Assembly: GCA_000181795.3 (NCBI GenBank)
Contig: CM012953.1
Span: 11,624,691-11,688,690, forward strand
Reading direction: 5' to 3'
Origin: Trichinella spiralis
Taxonomy: Eukaryota > Nematoda > Enoplea > Trichinellida > Trichinellidae
Length of the DNA stretch: 64,000 nucleotides
The translations under genes were made by a program, and so were the position numbers. This document shows positions 10,431-21,480 of this stretch, one piece after another. The notes under the pieces were generated by a model. That model was not told where the DNA came from, did not search any database, and saw nothing but the letters and a program-made list of their open reading frames with translations. Positions within the stretch are counted from its first letter, which is position 1; each line of letters opens with the position of its first letter.

Positions 10431-12119
10431 ATGGCTTTGAGATTTCTCACGTTGGAAAATGTGATAGATTATTTAGAGACGTTACCCCCAGAACAAATGA
10501 ATGCAGAAGTTTGTCAGCTACCACCTCTTTGTGAAGATAGTAACCTGACTGATGAGGAGCAGATCGAGGAAAACGATTTAGCAGAAGTGATGCCATTAGA
10601 TGTCTGTGGTGAGCTAGACGTCACCTTAGACAGCGATGTAATTGAGGATGCAGACGATTTCTATGAGTCCTCTGACAGTCAAACTTGGAGCAAGCGGAAA
10701 TCGCTGAATCATGTATTTGAAAATATTCCAGTTTTACCCCTGTCAACATTAGCTCCTGAATTGATTTCTTTGAACCCCATCGAACTCTTTTATAAGATTA
10801 TGCCTAAAGAAGAAATGGCACATTTTGCTGAAATGACAGAACGATATGCTCTGCAGAAGGGAGTGACTCTGAGTGTTGAAGAAGAAGATATCGAAAAGTT
10901 TTTCGGCCTCCTCCTTTTGAGTGGATATAACTGCGTGCCGTGCGAGAGCATGTTCTGGAGCACAGATGAAGACCTCGCAGTACCTATTGCACGGGCTACA
11001 ATGAGTCGAAACAGATTTTATGATTTGAAAAAATATTTTCACATTGTAGACAACATGACGCTTCAAGAAGGCGACAAATTGGCAAAGATATCGCCAATGT
11101 ATGAAAATATGGGAAAGCGTCTGCGCCAGTGGGGTATTTTTAGTGAAGCGCTTTCTATTGATCAATGTATGGTGCCATACCATGGGAATCGTAGCTGCAA
11201 AATGTTCATTAAAGGAAAGGAAATTCGCTTTGGTTTCAAAGTATGGACGATGGCATCTTCAAGTGGTTATCCGTACGCCATGCAGATATACGCTGGTAAG
11301 GAAAGGGACAGATATAAAGAACCGCTTGGTTTTAGCGTTGTAAAAGAAATGGTTTCTCATTTGAGTGAACCAAATAAGTATCACGTTTATTTTGACAACT
11401 TTTTTACTTCACCTCACCTTATGAAAGAACTGACACAAAAAGGAATAAAAGCTACGGGTACAATTCGAGATGCCAGAATACGCAACTGCCCCCTCATGAG
11501 ACCCGAAGTAATAACCGAGAAGTCCCGAGGATATTTCGACCATACATGTGATGGTGATATGTATGTCTGTCGATGGAATGACAACGTTACGGTGACCATA
11601 GCATCCAATTATCATACTCATTTCCCAGTTGGAAGTGTTAAAAGATATTCGAGAGCTGAGAAGAAACATGTCAATATAACACAGCCAAACATCATAAGGC
11701 AGTACAACAAATGTGTTAATGGTGTATCTGTGATGGATAAAATGTTATCTAGTTACCGGCCGAAAATAAGATCAAAAAAATGGTGGTGGAGTTTATTTTC
11801 ACATGCGTTGAATATGGCCGTAGTGGCAGCTTGGAAATTGCACAGGGAGCTACATACAACAACCAGTGACCAGCTGTCGCATTTACAGTTCCGCCGGGAA
11901 ATCACTATCCATTTATTGCACGCGATGCCATTTGTAAGAAGCCAGCCGGGGCCACGGTCACATTTACCAATGAGCCTCCGGACTTCGCACGGACACTATC
12001 TCCAATCATGTACCCAAGGACGATGTGCATTTTGCAAAAAAAACTGCAGAAATGAATGTGTTCGGTGCAAAAAGAGGCTACACCGAAATTGCTTTCCCTC
12101 CTATCACGGTTTAGCATAA
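10431..12119 (+). CDS. piggyBac-type transposase, one catalytic Asp substituted
   Basis: An intact 562-aa frame from the ATG at 10431, with an acidic N-terminus (about residues 20-85), a DDE_Tnp_1_7 catalytic core and a C-terminal cysteine/histidine cluster (CAFCKKNCRNECVRCKK then HRNC, residues about 530-555) like the piggyBac cross-brace zinc domain. Catalytic Asp1 is D244 (SIDQCMVPYHG) and Asp2 is D322 (YFDNFFTS). The third site, normally GVDxxD, reads GVSVMD, so the usual third catalytic Asp is Ser433 and only the second Asp (D436) remains. No clear TTAA-bounded terminal inverted repeats were found. Either a recently inactivated transposase or a domesticated gene; an intact frame with a lost catalytic residue is compatible with both. 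Confidence 0.9.
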   Translation: MALRFLTLENVIDYLETLPPEQMNAEVCQLPPLCEDSNLTDEEQIEENDLAEVMPLDVCGELDVTLDSDVIEDADDFYESSDSQTWSKRKSLNHVFENIPVLPLSTLAPELISLNPIELFYKIMPKEEMAHFAEMTERYALQKGVTLSVEEEDIEKFFGLLLLSGYNCVPCESMFWSTDEDLAVPIARATMSRNRFYDLKKYFHIVDNMTLQEGDKLAKISPMYENMGKRLRQWGIFSEALSIDQCMVPYHGNRSCKMFIKGKEIRFGFKVWTMASSSGYPYAMQIYAGKERDRYKEPLGFSVVKEMVSHLSEPNKYHVYFDNFFTSPHLMKELTQKGIKATGTIRDARIRNCPLMRPEVITEKSRGYFDHTCDGDMYVCRWNDNVTVTIASNYHTHFPVGSVKRYSRAEKKHVNITQPNIIRQYNKCVNGVSVMDKMLSSYRPKIRSKKWWWSLFSHALNMAVVAAWKLHRELHTTTSDQLSHLQFRREITIHLLHAMPFVRSQPGPRSHLPMSLRTSHGHYLQSCTQGRCAFCKKNCRNECVRCKKRLHRNCFPSYHGLA

Positions 12120-12251
12120 TTTTCCCTTTATATTTCTACAGTAAAATAAATTTATGTCATTCACAATGTGACGTGAAGTACAAAGTATTGAATTATTGGG
12201 GTAACTGATAAGTCAAAATGCCAGTGTTCCTTGAACTTGTAAATGAATTGT

Positions 12252-12382
12252 AATGAAAACGCTCAAAACAATTAAGCTTTATTAGACAGATCGTAGCCAA
12301 GATGCAGATACGATTGTAAGGTAATGTAGACTGTAATATGTGTGGGTAATCAAGTATGAGATGCTGATATTTTACCGTATCT
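12252..12382. repeat. LTR-like direct repeat, right of transposase
   Basis: Reverse-complement match to 49702-49839: AATGAAAACGCTCAAAACAA is shared exactly, then GGTAATCAAGTATGAGATG and ACCGTATCT. It is also a direct match to 9457-9571. In the minus orientation it would be the 5' LTR of an element whose integrase remnant lies at 5955-6538. Confidence 0.7.
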
Positions 12383-13381
12383 CCTTCGCTTTATCAGCCT
12401 TATTGATTTACATTTTCATTAAAAACAACTAAAGAAATTAATGCATGTATTGCTTTAACTTGTATTGAACTTTATTTTGAACATGATTTATTTAGATCAT
12501 TTTTCATTATCATTAATTGAAATAACCAAGTGAATCTACATTTAATAACAACTGCTATAAAATGACTCAAAAACTGTATTGTCTTAATATTATGAAATAA
12601 TGATATACGATGTAACTTATATGTATAATCAAAAGGTGAGCAAAAGAGAAATAAGTAAATGTAAATAAAAGATTCAATTTAACCTTAAAATAAAACTATT
12701 TTATGATTTATTAGATGCATAAATTAAATAATTGCAATAACATGTTTTGGTAATAATTACAGTATCATTTGAACATGACTTTTTTTATGCCTACCAACGA
12801 AGTAAAAGTATGTATGTATCGCGTTAAGAATATTAATTAGATTTTCACAGCTATATGAAGTAATCTGGTGTAAATTTCGTAAATTTTAAAACTTAAACAT
12901 TTCCATGTTTATAAAAATTTTTCGTCTGTACTTTCCTCTGTGAATGCTATGTTTTCATGATCACAATTATGCAATACATTATTATTTTTTTACTATCTTA
13001 TGCAATTAAATGTATTTTAAATGTGTGATGCATGAAACTTATTTTAGTTATTGAAATAGTTTGAAATGCATAGTAAACAAGCTGATTTTGTAACTGAAGT
13101 GTGAACGGAAATTTTTTTTGTAATGAAAAAAGTATATATTTATGTATAATGAAATATATTTTATAAAATAATATTTATTTTCACTTCAGTATCTTATTTC
13201 TTTCTATTTCTGTTTCAGTTGCTTTTTAATTGTTAAACGAATTTTCTTCATCATTTAGTATATTTGTGCATTTTCTGGGTGAACGTTTACATCCGGTGGT
13301 TTTACATGGCTTTCAGATTTCTTTTTTCTGTTCCTGGTAATTGACATTTTGACATAATTAGCATTTTACATATTGCTGAAA
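12383..13381. other. AT-rich intergenic stretch upstream of EF-Tu
   Basis: No coding or RNA feature is seen. It should contain the EF-Tu promoter. Confidence 0.5.
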
Positions 13382-15470
13382 ATGTATTTACACATAGGCA
13401 GTGTCAGAGGAACGGTTAGGATAAGTTTTTCTCAACATCAGGCGAAGCATTGGATTTCTGGCAAACCACTTGTTGTAAATCCTTGTCAGCACTATGCAGT
13501 GAGCGTAAAAGCTGTTTACAAGCGAGATAAACCTCACATAAATGTTGGCACTATTGGTCATGTGGATCATGGTAAAACAACACTTACGTCGGCAATTACC
13601 AAAAGTATAATTTTTTATTTTTGTTTTGTAAAAATGAAAATTGAAAAAATGCTTTTTAGTTTTGGCAGAAAAAAAGTGTGCAACGTTCAAAAAATATGAA
13701 GAAATTGACAACGCACCGGAAGAGATGAGCCGTGGAATTACGATAAACGTGGCTCATTTAGAATACGAAACTGAGAAACGTCATTATGGACACGTTGATT
13801 GTCCAGGCCACGCTGATTATATCAAAGTACGGCGTATATCTGTATATATATTTTTTAGAAATTATTATACAATTCCAGAATCATTTTTTTGCAGAATATG
13901 ATTACTGGAACTTCGCAAATTGATGGTGCTATATTAGTCGTAGCGGCTACGGAAGGAGTAATGCCGCAGACTAGAGAACATCTGATATTAGCGAAACAAG
14001 TAAGCAGCACTAGGTTTTGCTTGTGAATTCGAACGATTATTTTCATCTGTAGATTGGCGTCGAACAAATGATTATATTTTTGAACAAAGTTGATGAAGCG
14101 GATGCAGAGATGGTTGAATTAGTGGAAACTGAGGTGCGAGAATTGTTAGGGGAATTTGGCTACGATGCGGATAATACGCCAGTTATAGCTGGTTCCGCAC
14201 TATGTGCATTGCAGGTATGTACAACGGCAGGAACTGTACAGAGCGTATGTTATTTCTATTAATGACAGTGAATTTTGAGGATACGAAACCAGAAATTGGT
14301 AGAGAGAGAGTGTTGAGTTTGTTGGACGCTGCAGATACATGGTTTAAGATCCCATTACGTGATCTGGACAAACCGTTTCTTTTCCCTGTCGAACATGTCT
14401 ACAGTATTAAAGGTATGATTTTTCTGTTGTACATTATTTTGTTCTCAAAGAATATATGATGCTTTTACAAGCAAAGAATATTTTTATTTCATCTCAAGTG
14501 AAATGAAACATTTAAAAAGATTATACGTAATAAATGAGAATTGCACATTTTATTAACATATTATGGTGAAAAATTAAGCGAGTGTATTTAAAATGTCGAA
14601 ACAGATTATTTTTCACAATATCTTTTCTAGGGCGTGGTACTGTTGTGACTGGAAAGCTGATTCGAGGTAAAATGAAGAAAGGTGATGCTTTCGAGTTGAT
14701 TGGCTTTGGCTCAAAAGTCAAAGGCACTGTATCAGGTTGGCAGTGTTAATTGATGAATTTTATTGCTTTGTTGCAAAACTAAATTGAAATTTTCCATCCA
14801 GGCATCGAGACCTACCACAAAACGGTCGACGTCGGTGAAGCCGGTGACCAGCTTGGATTGTTGATTAAAGGAGTAAGCAAAGATGATGTACGACGGGGTA
14901 TTGTAATAGTTCCTCAAAACGCTGGATTCAAAGATTGCGTTCGATTTGAAGCAAAAGTTTGACCATTATTACATGAGTATAATTTTTCGAATGAATTGAT
15001 TTTGCATCAAATTTTTTTCCTCATTTAGACTTATTTTTTGAAACCTGAAGAAGGAGGACAAACGAAGCCGTTGGCGAATTTTTACTCGGATGTGGCGTAT
15101 TCTTTAACATGGAATCGACCGGTGATATTGCAAATTGTCGACAAAGATTTGGTCATGCCAGGCGAAGATGCGAAGTAGTGAAGTGTTCGGTAGAAGTGTT
15201 CAACTGAGATAGATCAGTGTAAATATTTATTGCAGCATAATTGTAAATTTGGGAGTGCCAGTGTATGTTGAACCGCAGCAACGCTTCACGTTGAGATCCA
15301 ACTGTCAAACAGTCGGTACAGGAGTGGTCACTAAATTGCTAAACGAAGTACCGGCAGAAATAGTGGACAAAAAGTTGAGAAAGAAAGCCATGCGTGAAGA
15401 AGTGGAAAAACTCGGCTTTAATCCATATTCAGAAGACGTGGGACGCAAGTTGAAATTGAAAGGGGAATGA
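13382..15470 (+). CDS. Mitochondrial elongation factor Tu, EF-Tu1 type with C-terminal extension
   Basis: GTPase delivering aminoacyl-tRNA to mitochondrial ribosomes. Nine exons: 13382-13604, 13660-13826, 13895-13999, 14053-14214, 14280-14412, 14631-14735, 14802-14956, 15029-15174, 15236-15470; 476 aa, all phases consistent. There is a presequence of about 48 aa, then the P-loop GHVDHGKT (59-66), the effector region with [14 protein letters not shown], and NKVD. Domains 2 and 3 follow to [14 protein letters not shown], where bacterial EF-Tu would end. About 42 further basic residues follow ([11 protein letters not shown] ... KLKLKGE). Such an extension is known from nematode EF-Tu1, where it compensates for tRNAs lacking the T-arm. 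The usual GGRT before VGxGVV is NCQT here. The acceptor of exon 5 (...TTTTGAG) is the least certain. A polyadenylation AATAAA lies near 15517. Confidence 0.95.
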
Positions 15471-15791
15471 ATTGAAACTTTTTTCTTTTAAGGGCTTTTG
15501 TGTGAGAAGTTTTCAAATAAAACTATTCAATATCTTCGCGTGATTGAAGATTTACTTTTTGCTTTTTACCAATAATTTTAATCCTGATCATGGCTGACGA
15601 AACAATCAACGTATAGCAGCACTGCTGTAATTGCAGATGTTCATGTGGTGAATTTAAAAAATTCCATTTTAAAATTTAAACTTGAAATTGTTAAAGTTTA
15701 AAGCATCTTCAAGAGCGTACTTTAAAGATCAGAGCGTATCAGTTCCATAGCGTGTGCGTGTAAAAATCAGTGAGTGAGTTCGAGTGGTATA

Positions 15792-17753
15792 ATGTCAAAG
15801 GAGGTGAATTTTCAATCGAATAGTGGAAAATTGGAAAATGTAGATTTGGAAAAGTGGTCATCGTTGCAATCGACGAGTGACATGCAACGTCAGTGTCGTG
15901 TTTTTTTGCTGAAATGTCGGGAAGTGATGTGGAATTCGACGAAAAGTCGTCGACCAAAGTGGAAGCTTCCAATACATCCGTTGACTTGGCATCTTATAAC
16001 TGAAAAAGATTGTGAAGAAAGTCCGCCAAGTTGGTGGCTGACCGCAGTTCCCAGCGAAAGTGAATACCAACGAATCGCTGACATGATTCATCCGACCATT
16101 CGTGAAACTTTGATCGAACCGTTCCACGTGAACAGTCCTGCTGGTCAGTTGGTATACGGATTGCCAGTGTACACGTTCCATCAACCGGAGGAGCACGAAC
16201 GAACTGTCGGCATGGTCAGCTTGTGTGAAACGAGCAGTCTCGCGACGAGGACGACGAAGCTGAGCCATGATGAATATGAGAAGAAGCTTTTGTTGTTACA
16301 AGAGCTGATCGAAAGCTTCATTCATGCCGGCATTGTTAGCAAGTCGAAATTTTTGGCAACTTCGAGCAGAGGTGAGATTTTCAAAGAACGCGCTGCTGGT
16401 ACTGCTTTGCCGATCATGCATTGCATTCGCGCTTTGGCTCAGGGGTTGAAAATGGTGTTTCTGATGATGGAATGGACATTTGCGATCAACGGAAAGCAGG
16501 ACAACGTGCACAGTTTCGTCTCAAAGTTGTTGTTTCATTTACTGAGAGAAAATTCGAAATTTCATACGGTGAAAATGAAGAAGATGATTGGTGAAAATTT
16601 TGAAAAATGCAGAATACCGAAGTTGTTGAAAATACTCTGGAAATGGACAGATCGAATGCAAGATGGATATTTTGATTCGAGCTCCATTCAGCCAGTTGAG
16701 CAACTTTTGGATCAATTGGACAACGCAGAAAGTGAAGATAATTTGAAAAAAGCAGACGGTGATTTGTGTTTGCACGTTTGCAACGCATCCGAAGCACTAC
16801 TCGAATGGATCCAGTCGGCAGTTCAACATCCGTCGACTGGCAACAACTTGCGGACCGGTATGCCAGAGTGGCTTGATGCAGAAGTGAAAAAGTTGATGCT
16901 CAACAAGGACGAGTTCCCAGTTGACAAAATCCAAGCTACATTCGGACCGCTTTCTGTGAGAACAGTTGGCGTGAGTGTCGATCCGCTGATGTTTGCAGAA
17001 GAGCCTGACGAGCACTTGTTGACCAAATGGATTTTGGAAACCCATGCAAAATTCAGCAGCAGTGACCATGGAACGCTGGAAACAATTTCGAGAACGATGA
17101 AAACGCAAGGCGAAAAGTTGCAGCGAATTGCCAGGCGCAAGAGTACAGCAATTATCAACACAATCGGATCATTGGCGTCCACTGAAACTGATGACCAGCG
17201 GACCCGGCTGACTTTGCACAAATTGCACCAGTCTCGAGCAGCTAATTATACCAGTTCAGTGGAGGGCGTTGCCAACGTCGGAATGGCTGAACAGTTGACA
17301 TTTTTGTCCCATCACCAACGACGGCCATCTTTGAAGGAAGATCATCATCATCATCATCAATCGTCGAAAGATGCAGATGTTGGCAAAAAGAGCCCAACCA
17401 CTGCCGAACAAACGGACAACGGAAGCAACAGCCGGGGATTGAAATTTTCAAATGGAAACCAACAGCAACTGATTGGCGATCGAAACAAAGTTCCAAAGCT
17501 TGCTGATGAAAAGAATATGAGGGGGATACGTGATGGGATGGGTGATAATTTAATCAACTATGGAAAATTTAATTTCCACAACGCTTTCGTGGACAATTTT
17601 CTGCGCGATATGGAATTTTTAAAATTTGACCACAACAATCAAATGATAATTCGTTCATCGTCAGAAAATTCTTCTTCTTCTTCATCAGTAACCACCAGTT
17701 TGCAAACTCTTGACAAGAAAACCAATGAAGAAGAAGAAATGAAAAAAGAATAA
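15792..17753 (+). CDS. Unrecognised 653-aa protein
   Basis: A single-exon frame of 653 aa from the ATG at 15792, 321 bp after EF-Tu. I do not recognise the family. The N-terminal two thirds (to about residue 430) look like a folded, helical, Trp-containing domain with regular codon use. The last 220 residues are low complexity: a run of His (about 518-523), Gln/Asn-rich stretches, a Ser run near 634 and a Glu/Lys-rich end. There is no signal peptide or membrane segment. It converges on the next gene, with the two stop codons 82 bp apart. The length and an uninterrupted frame make it a real gene; function is open. Confidence 0.85.
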   Translation: MSKEVNFQSNSGKLENVDLEKWSSLQSTSDMQRQCRVFLLKCREVMWNSTKSRRPKWKLPIHPLTWHLITEKDCEESPPSWWLTAVPSESEYQRIADMIHPTIRETLIEPFHVNSPAGQLVYGLPVYTFHQPEEHERTVGMVSLCETSSLATRTTKLSHDEYEKKLLLLQELIESFIHAGIVSKSKFLATSSRGEIFKERAAGTALPIMHCIRALAQGLKMVFLMMEWTFAINGKQDNVHSFVSKLLFHLLRENSKFHTVKMKKMIGENFEKCRIPKLLKILWKWTDRMQDGYFDSSSIQPVEQLLDQLDNAESEDNLKKADGDLCLHVCNASEALLEWIQSAVQHPSTGNNLRTGMPEWLDAEVKKLMLNKDEFPVDKIQATFGPLSVRTVGVSVDPLMFAEEPDEHLLTKWILETHAKFSSSDHGTLETISRTMKTQGEKLQRIARRKSTAIINTIGSLASTETDDQRTRLTLHKLHQSRAANYTSSVEGVANVGMAEQLTFLSHHQRRPSLKEDHHHHHQSSKDADVGKKSPTTAEQTDNGSNSRGLKFSNGNQQQLIGDRNKVPKLADEKNMRGIRDGMGDNLINYGKFNFHNAFVDNFLRDMEFLKFDHNNQMIIRSSSENSSSSSSVTTSLQTLDKKTNEEEEMKKE

Positions 17754-17835
17754 TTTTTTTAAAAATTTTATTCACTTATTCATCATGTAATAATAATAAT
17801 AATAATAATAGTAATAAAAATGAGTGAAAATGTGT

Positions 17836-19836
17836 TTATTTTTTTGTCACTCGAGGTAAATATTTGTTAATATAATAGCAAGGTTTGCAGAGAGGTTTTT
17901 TGCCCAGACATCGTCGGCACGGCGACTGCATAGTCGGCGTGTCGAATAATGCAACTAAAAACTCATCGACAATTTCATCTGTAGTTAATTTATCAGCATC
18001 GATTTTTTCTCTGTCTTCTTGTGAACAATTTTCCAATGCTGAACGTGCAGGCGAATCTAAACCCACAGTATAAAAAGCATCTTGACGTAAATTTGCAGTC
18101 TGCTTTTCTCCACCAATGCCAAGCTGCATTTGTAAATCCATATTTTGCTGTTGAGTGACAGATGCTTTTTTCTTTTTGCTTTCTCGTTTAGAAATTTGTT
18201 CACAACAGCTACTTGAATGGATAACGTAGACATCTGAAGATAAATCAGAGGTGCAAAGCCACTGCAAACTGACTGTCGAGTCGCTGTACAAAGGCTTCAG
18301 AACTTTCGATCTGTGCTCTGCGGTGAATGCTTGCATCGCTTTGTCGCCTCCTGCTTTGTCGAAAGAAAAGCAAACCCCACTTCCGTGATCTTTTTCATTA
18401 TCGAATAAAATGAAATATTGTTGTTTGTCACTTGTTATTTTTGCCTTTACAGCTTTTGATTTTGCTTCACCTTTTCTCACACGAATCAATTTATGCTTAT
18501 TCAATCCAACTGTTTGCACCACGTATGAGGCGTCTTTTGGAAATATCAAATTTGGAAGAGCAGCTTCAGTTTTGGGTTTTTGCATTTTAAGTTTTGGAAT
18601 AGCCGATGGAACAAGCAGAAGCGTACATATCGTGTAGTAGCATAAATTTTGAAAGGCTGTCAAAAGATGCTTACTCATTTGGATGCGAAATGGAGCCGCC
18701 GTTTGGCCGAAACTATTCTGCAAATCTGCTTCATCAATGCATCGAGAAATCAGCATTTTCCAGTCGAACTGTGAATCATCATTCTCAAACTGCAACTGAT
18801 CAACACTGTGCTTAAAGGAAGTGACCAACAGTTGTGCTAATTTTTCATCCACTTCAATCTCATCATTGCAATGGGTACTGTTTAAAATCTGTTTGCCAAG
18901 CTGCAAAGCAAAATCAAAAATGAAGGCCAACAACTGTAACGTGCAGTCGAAAAATTCCAATTTTTCAAATTGCTTGCATTGCAGGTTGCCCATTTTTTTA
19001 ATGGGCTTATTATTCAAAACATACATCAACATATTTTGGATCCATTTTTTGTCATTTTTATCCTGAAATTCATTAACAAATGCCTTGCAATGAGAAGGTT
19101 CGAGAAAGCAGACAGTATTAAGCTTGACAGGATGTTGGACGTTGTTGAATGGTGATGATGATGATTTCAAATATTGATCAGGCGGTTTGCGTTTATTAAG
19201 ACATTCAACTTGAGTTTGAAATGCAGAAGAAGCAGAAGAAGAAGAAGCACAGCTGCTCAATATTTCATAGTTTATTGTCGTTTTGTTGATATATTTTTTC
19301 GGTTTTTTTAAGACGTTACTTTTAAATGGCCAGCTTTGTTTGTAAGCAGACAACCATTGCTGAATTAAGTTATTGTCAAATATAATGGCAGAACGTGGGG
19401 TGCACTGTTCATCAACAGCTGCTTTTAATTTCTTCAAAACATCCCTCTCTTGTTCCATGTCGGGATGTGGAATAAGTGATGGTGTCTTTTCCATTTGAAT
19501 ATCGTTGGCTTGCTGTTGCCACAGCATCTCGACGGGCCATGAAACACTGCTGTCCCAATGAATACGTGTGGGACGGTAAGTTTCTTCATCGGCCAAGCTT
19601 AACGTTTTTTCGTCTTCTGCTGTAGGCGACAAAATCTGCTTTTCCGAGTAAATATTATTTTCCATAGCTGCACTACCATCTGGCGGTTTTTTGTCCATTC
19701 CCTTTGGATCAGTGCAATTTTCTTTTCCCTCGCGTGATACTGCTTCTCCAGTTGAAGATAACTTTGCATTTTCATCTTCACATGAAAGTTTCTTCTCATT
19801 TTTTTGCTCTTGCTTCTCTTCTTTTTTTTCATCCAT
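17836..19836 (-). CDS. Unrecognised 666-aa protein with C-terminal CxxC pair
   Basis: A single-exon minus-strand frame; the start chosen is the ATG at 19836 (MDEKKEEKQ). The first 100 residues are charged and likely disordered. The middle (about 115-420) looks folded and includes a leucine-rich helix-like stretch and an LCYYTICTLLL hydrophobic segment too short to call a membrane helix with confidence. The C-terminus carries CRRCLGKKPLCKPC (a CxxC-7-CxxC knuckle) followed by YYINKYLPR, suggesting a small zinc site. No family is recognised. It is tail to tail with the 653-aa gene, so the 3' UTRs are expected to overlap. Confidence 0.85.
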   Translation of the reverse strand: MDEKKEEKQEQKNEKKLSCEDENAKLSSTGEAVSREGKENCTDPKGMDKKPPDGSAAMENNIYSEKQILSPTAEDEKTLSLADEETYRPTRIHWDSSVSWPVEMLWQQQANDIQMEKTPSLIPHPDMEQERDVLKKLKAAVDEQCTPRSAIIFDNNLIQQWLSAYKQSWPFKSNVLKKPKKYINKTTINYEILSSCASSSSASSAFQTQVECLNKRKPPDQYLKSSSSPFNNVQHPVKLNTVCFLEPSHCKAFVNEFQDKNDKKWIQNMLMYVLNNKPIKKMGNLQCKQFEKLEFFDCTLQLLAFIFDFALQLGKQILNSTHCNDEIEVDEKLAQLLVTSFKHSVDQLQFENDDSQFDWKMLISRCIDEADLQNSFGQTAAPFRIQMSKHLLTAFQNLCYYTICTLLLVPSAIPKLKMQKPKTEAALPNLIFPKDASYVVQTVGLNKHKLIRVRKGEAKSKAVKAKITSDKQQYFILFDNEKDHGSGVCFSFDKAGGDKAMQAFTAEHRSKVLKPLYSDSTVSLQWLCTSDLSSDVYVIHSSSCCEQISKRESKKKKASVTQQQNMDLQMQLGIGGEKQTANLRQDAFYTVGLDSPARSALENCSQEDREKIDADKLTTDEIVDEFLVALFDTPTMQSPCRRCLGKKPLCKPCYYINKYLPRVTKK

Positions 19837-21480
19837 CAGAAAAAAATTCAATTCTTACGTGCAGTGTACAATAAAATGAAACCAACACTAATCATTTCTG
19901 TTTAAACGTTTCTGCAAAAACTTTAAACGTCAACCATCAAGTTTACAGTAAAATTTTAAAATAAAAAAGAAATTTTAATGTATTATTTCGTTATGCACTG
20001 CTATTTAGCTTTTACTTATTTATTTTTCAAATATTATAGCAAATTTGTTCAACAACTGATAAGCAGTGAAGATTTTTTTTATTAACTGTTGCCAAACAAT
20101 AATTTAAAAATATATGAATAATAATTTCAGAACCAAAGAATACTGTAAAAGGCATCACTACGTTTTATATTTTTGTTGTAATATGTTGACAGATGCAATA
20201 TTTTTAATAAAAAACTTTTTTGAGAAAACTACAAGCTTGCATGTATTTTTGATTGCACACATCACACAATTCATTATACATTATCCCTATTTTTGGGCTT
20301 TGTATGCACTACAGCTTTATTAATTAAAAAAATAAATGCGTGTGTGCACTATTGTAGTTGATGCTGTGTAATTATATTTACATTTTTATCAATTTTTAAA
20401 CAAAAGCAAAAACATTTTAACAAAAAAAATAAAATGTACATATACACATAGGCGGATCAGTTTACATTATTTATGCTGTCAAAATTAATATGAATGCTTT
20501 ATCAAAATTAGTCAATAATAATAATAAATCTATTGAACAAGGTGAAAAAGGTAAAACACCGCATATTGTCTTAAAGAGGCAACGTTAATATCAGTTGTTC
20601 CTTTTGTGCAGCAACACATAAAAGTATTTATGTAGAGTAATGAAATACTAATGAGATTTTAAAAAATTGATTTTGAAACGATAAAATATGAGCAAAATAA
20701 AGAAATGAAGAAAAGAATTACCCATTATTATGTACTTTTTTCTTTAATGATATAAAACATTTGCAATAAGAGCTTAAATCAAAAATTCATAAAACGTACT
20801 GATGATTTATTTAGTTGTAATGTAATCTCTATGAGCACTTTACATTTTTTAAACAGCAATTATATATTCATTTTCATCCACAATTAACACTGTTTTTGTT
20901 ATCATTTGCCATTTAAAAATTACAGTTTGTTATAAATTTCCATGAAATCAGCAAGAATAAGTGCAAAATTTGTACTTGCATAGATTTTATCTGATGATTG
21001 TTGAATATTTAGTAAAATGCAAGTAATAAAATGCATCGAAATTTCTTCGTTTATTTGTAATAACCAATAAAACAGAATAAAGGAATAACATTGCCAAGTA
21101 TCAAAGTTGGGTAAAATAAATATTTCTAAATATGCCAAATTCATAAACCAAGCAAATAAGATTCGATTAATGAAATTGAAGACGAACAATAAAATGTTTA
21201 TATTGGAAGCATTTATTTAGTAAATTTCAAATAAATAGCTTAGATTGAGAAATGCAAGATGAAGAAAGAGAAGCAAGAAGGAATGGCGAAGAGGTAGATG
21301 ATGATTTCTATGGAAACGGCAGCCAATGTACCGAGTGACAGGTGAGTCCGTGATCGATAGCTGCGCTTCAGAGGTGTCTTTCTTATCAGTTCTTACAGCT
21401 CAGCTTGAGGGGAACTTTTCTGATAGACGCAGTTTTCTACTAAAAATTTTTCCTTTAAAATAATTTTAAACCTTGCCCAC
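19837..21480. other. AT-rich intergenic region with CNG-gene 5' leader
   Basis: No gene is seen in 19.84-21.2 kb. About 21250-21340 holds a short upstream ORF (starting MQDEEREARRN, ending TGA just before CAG|GTGAGT), which looks like a spliced 5' UTR exon of the channel gene starting at 21481. Confidence 0.4.
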
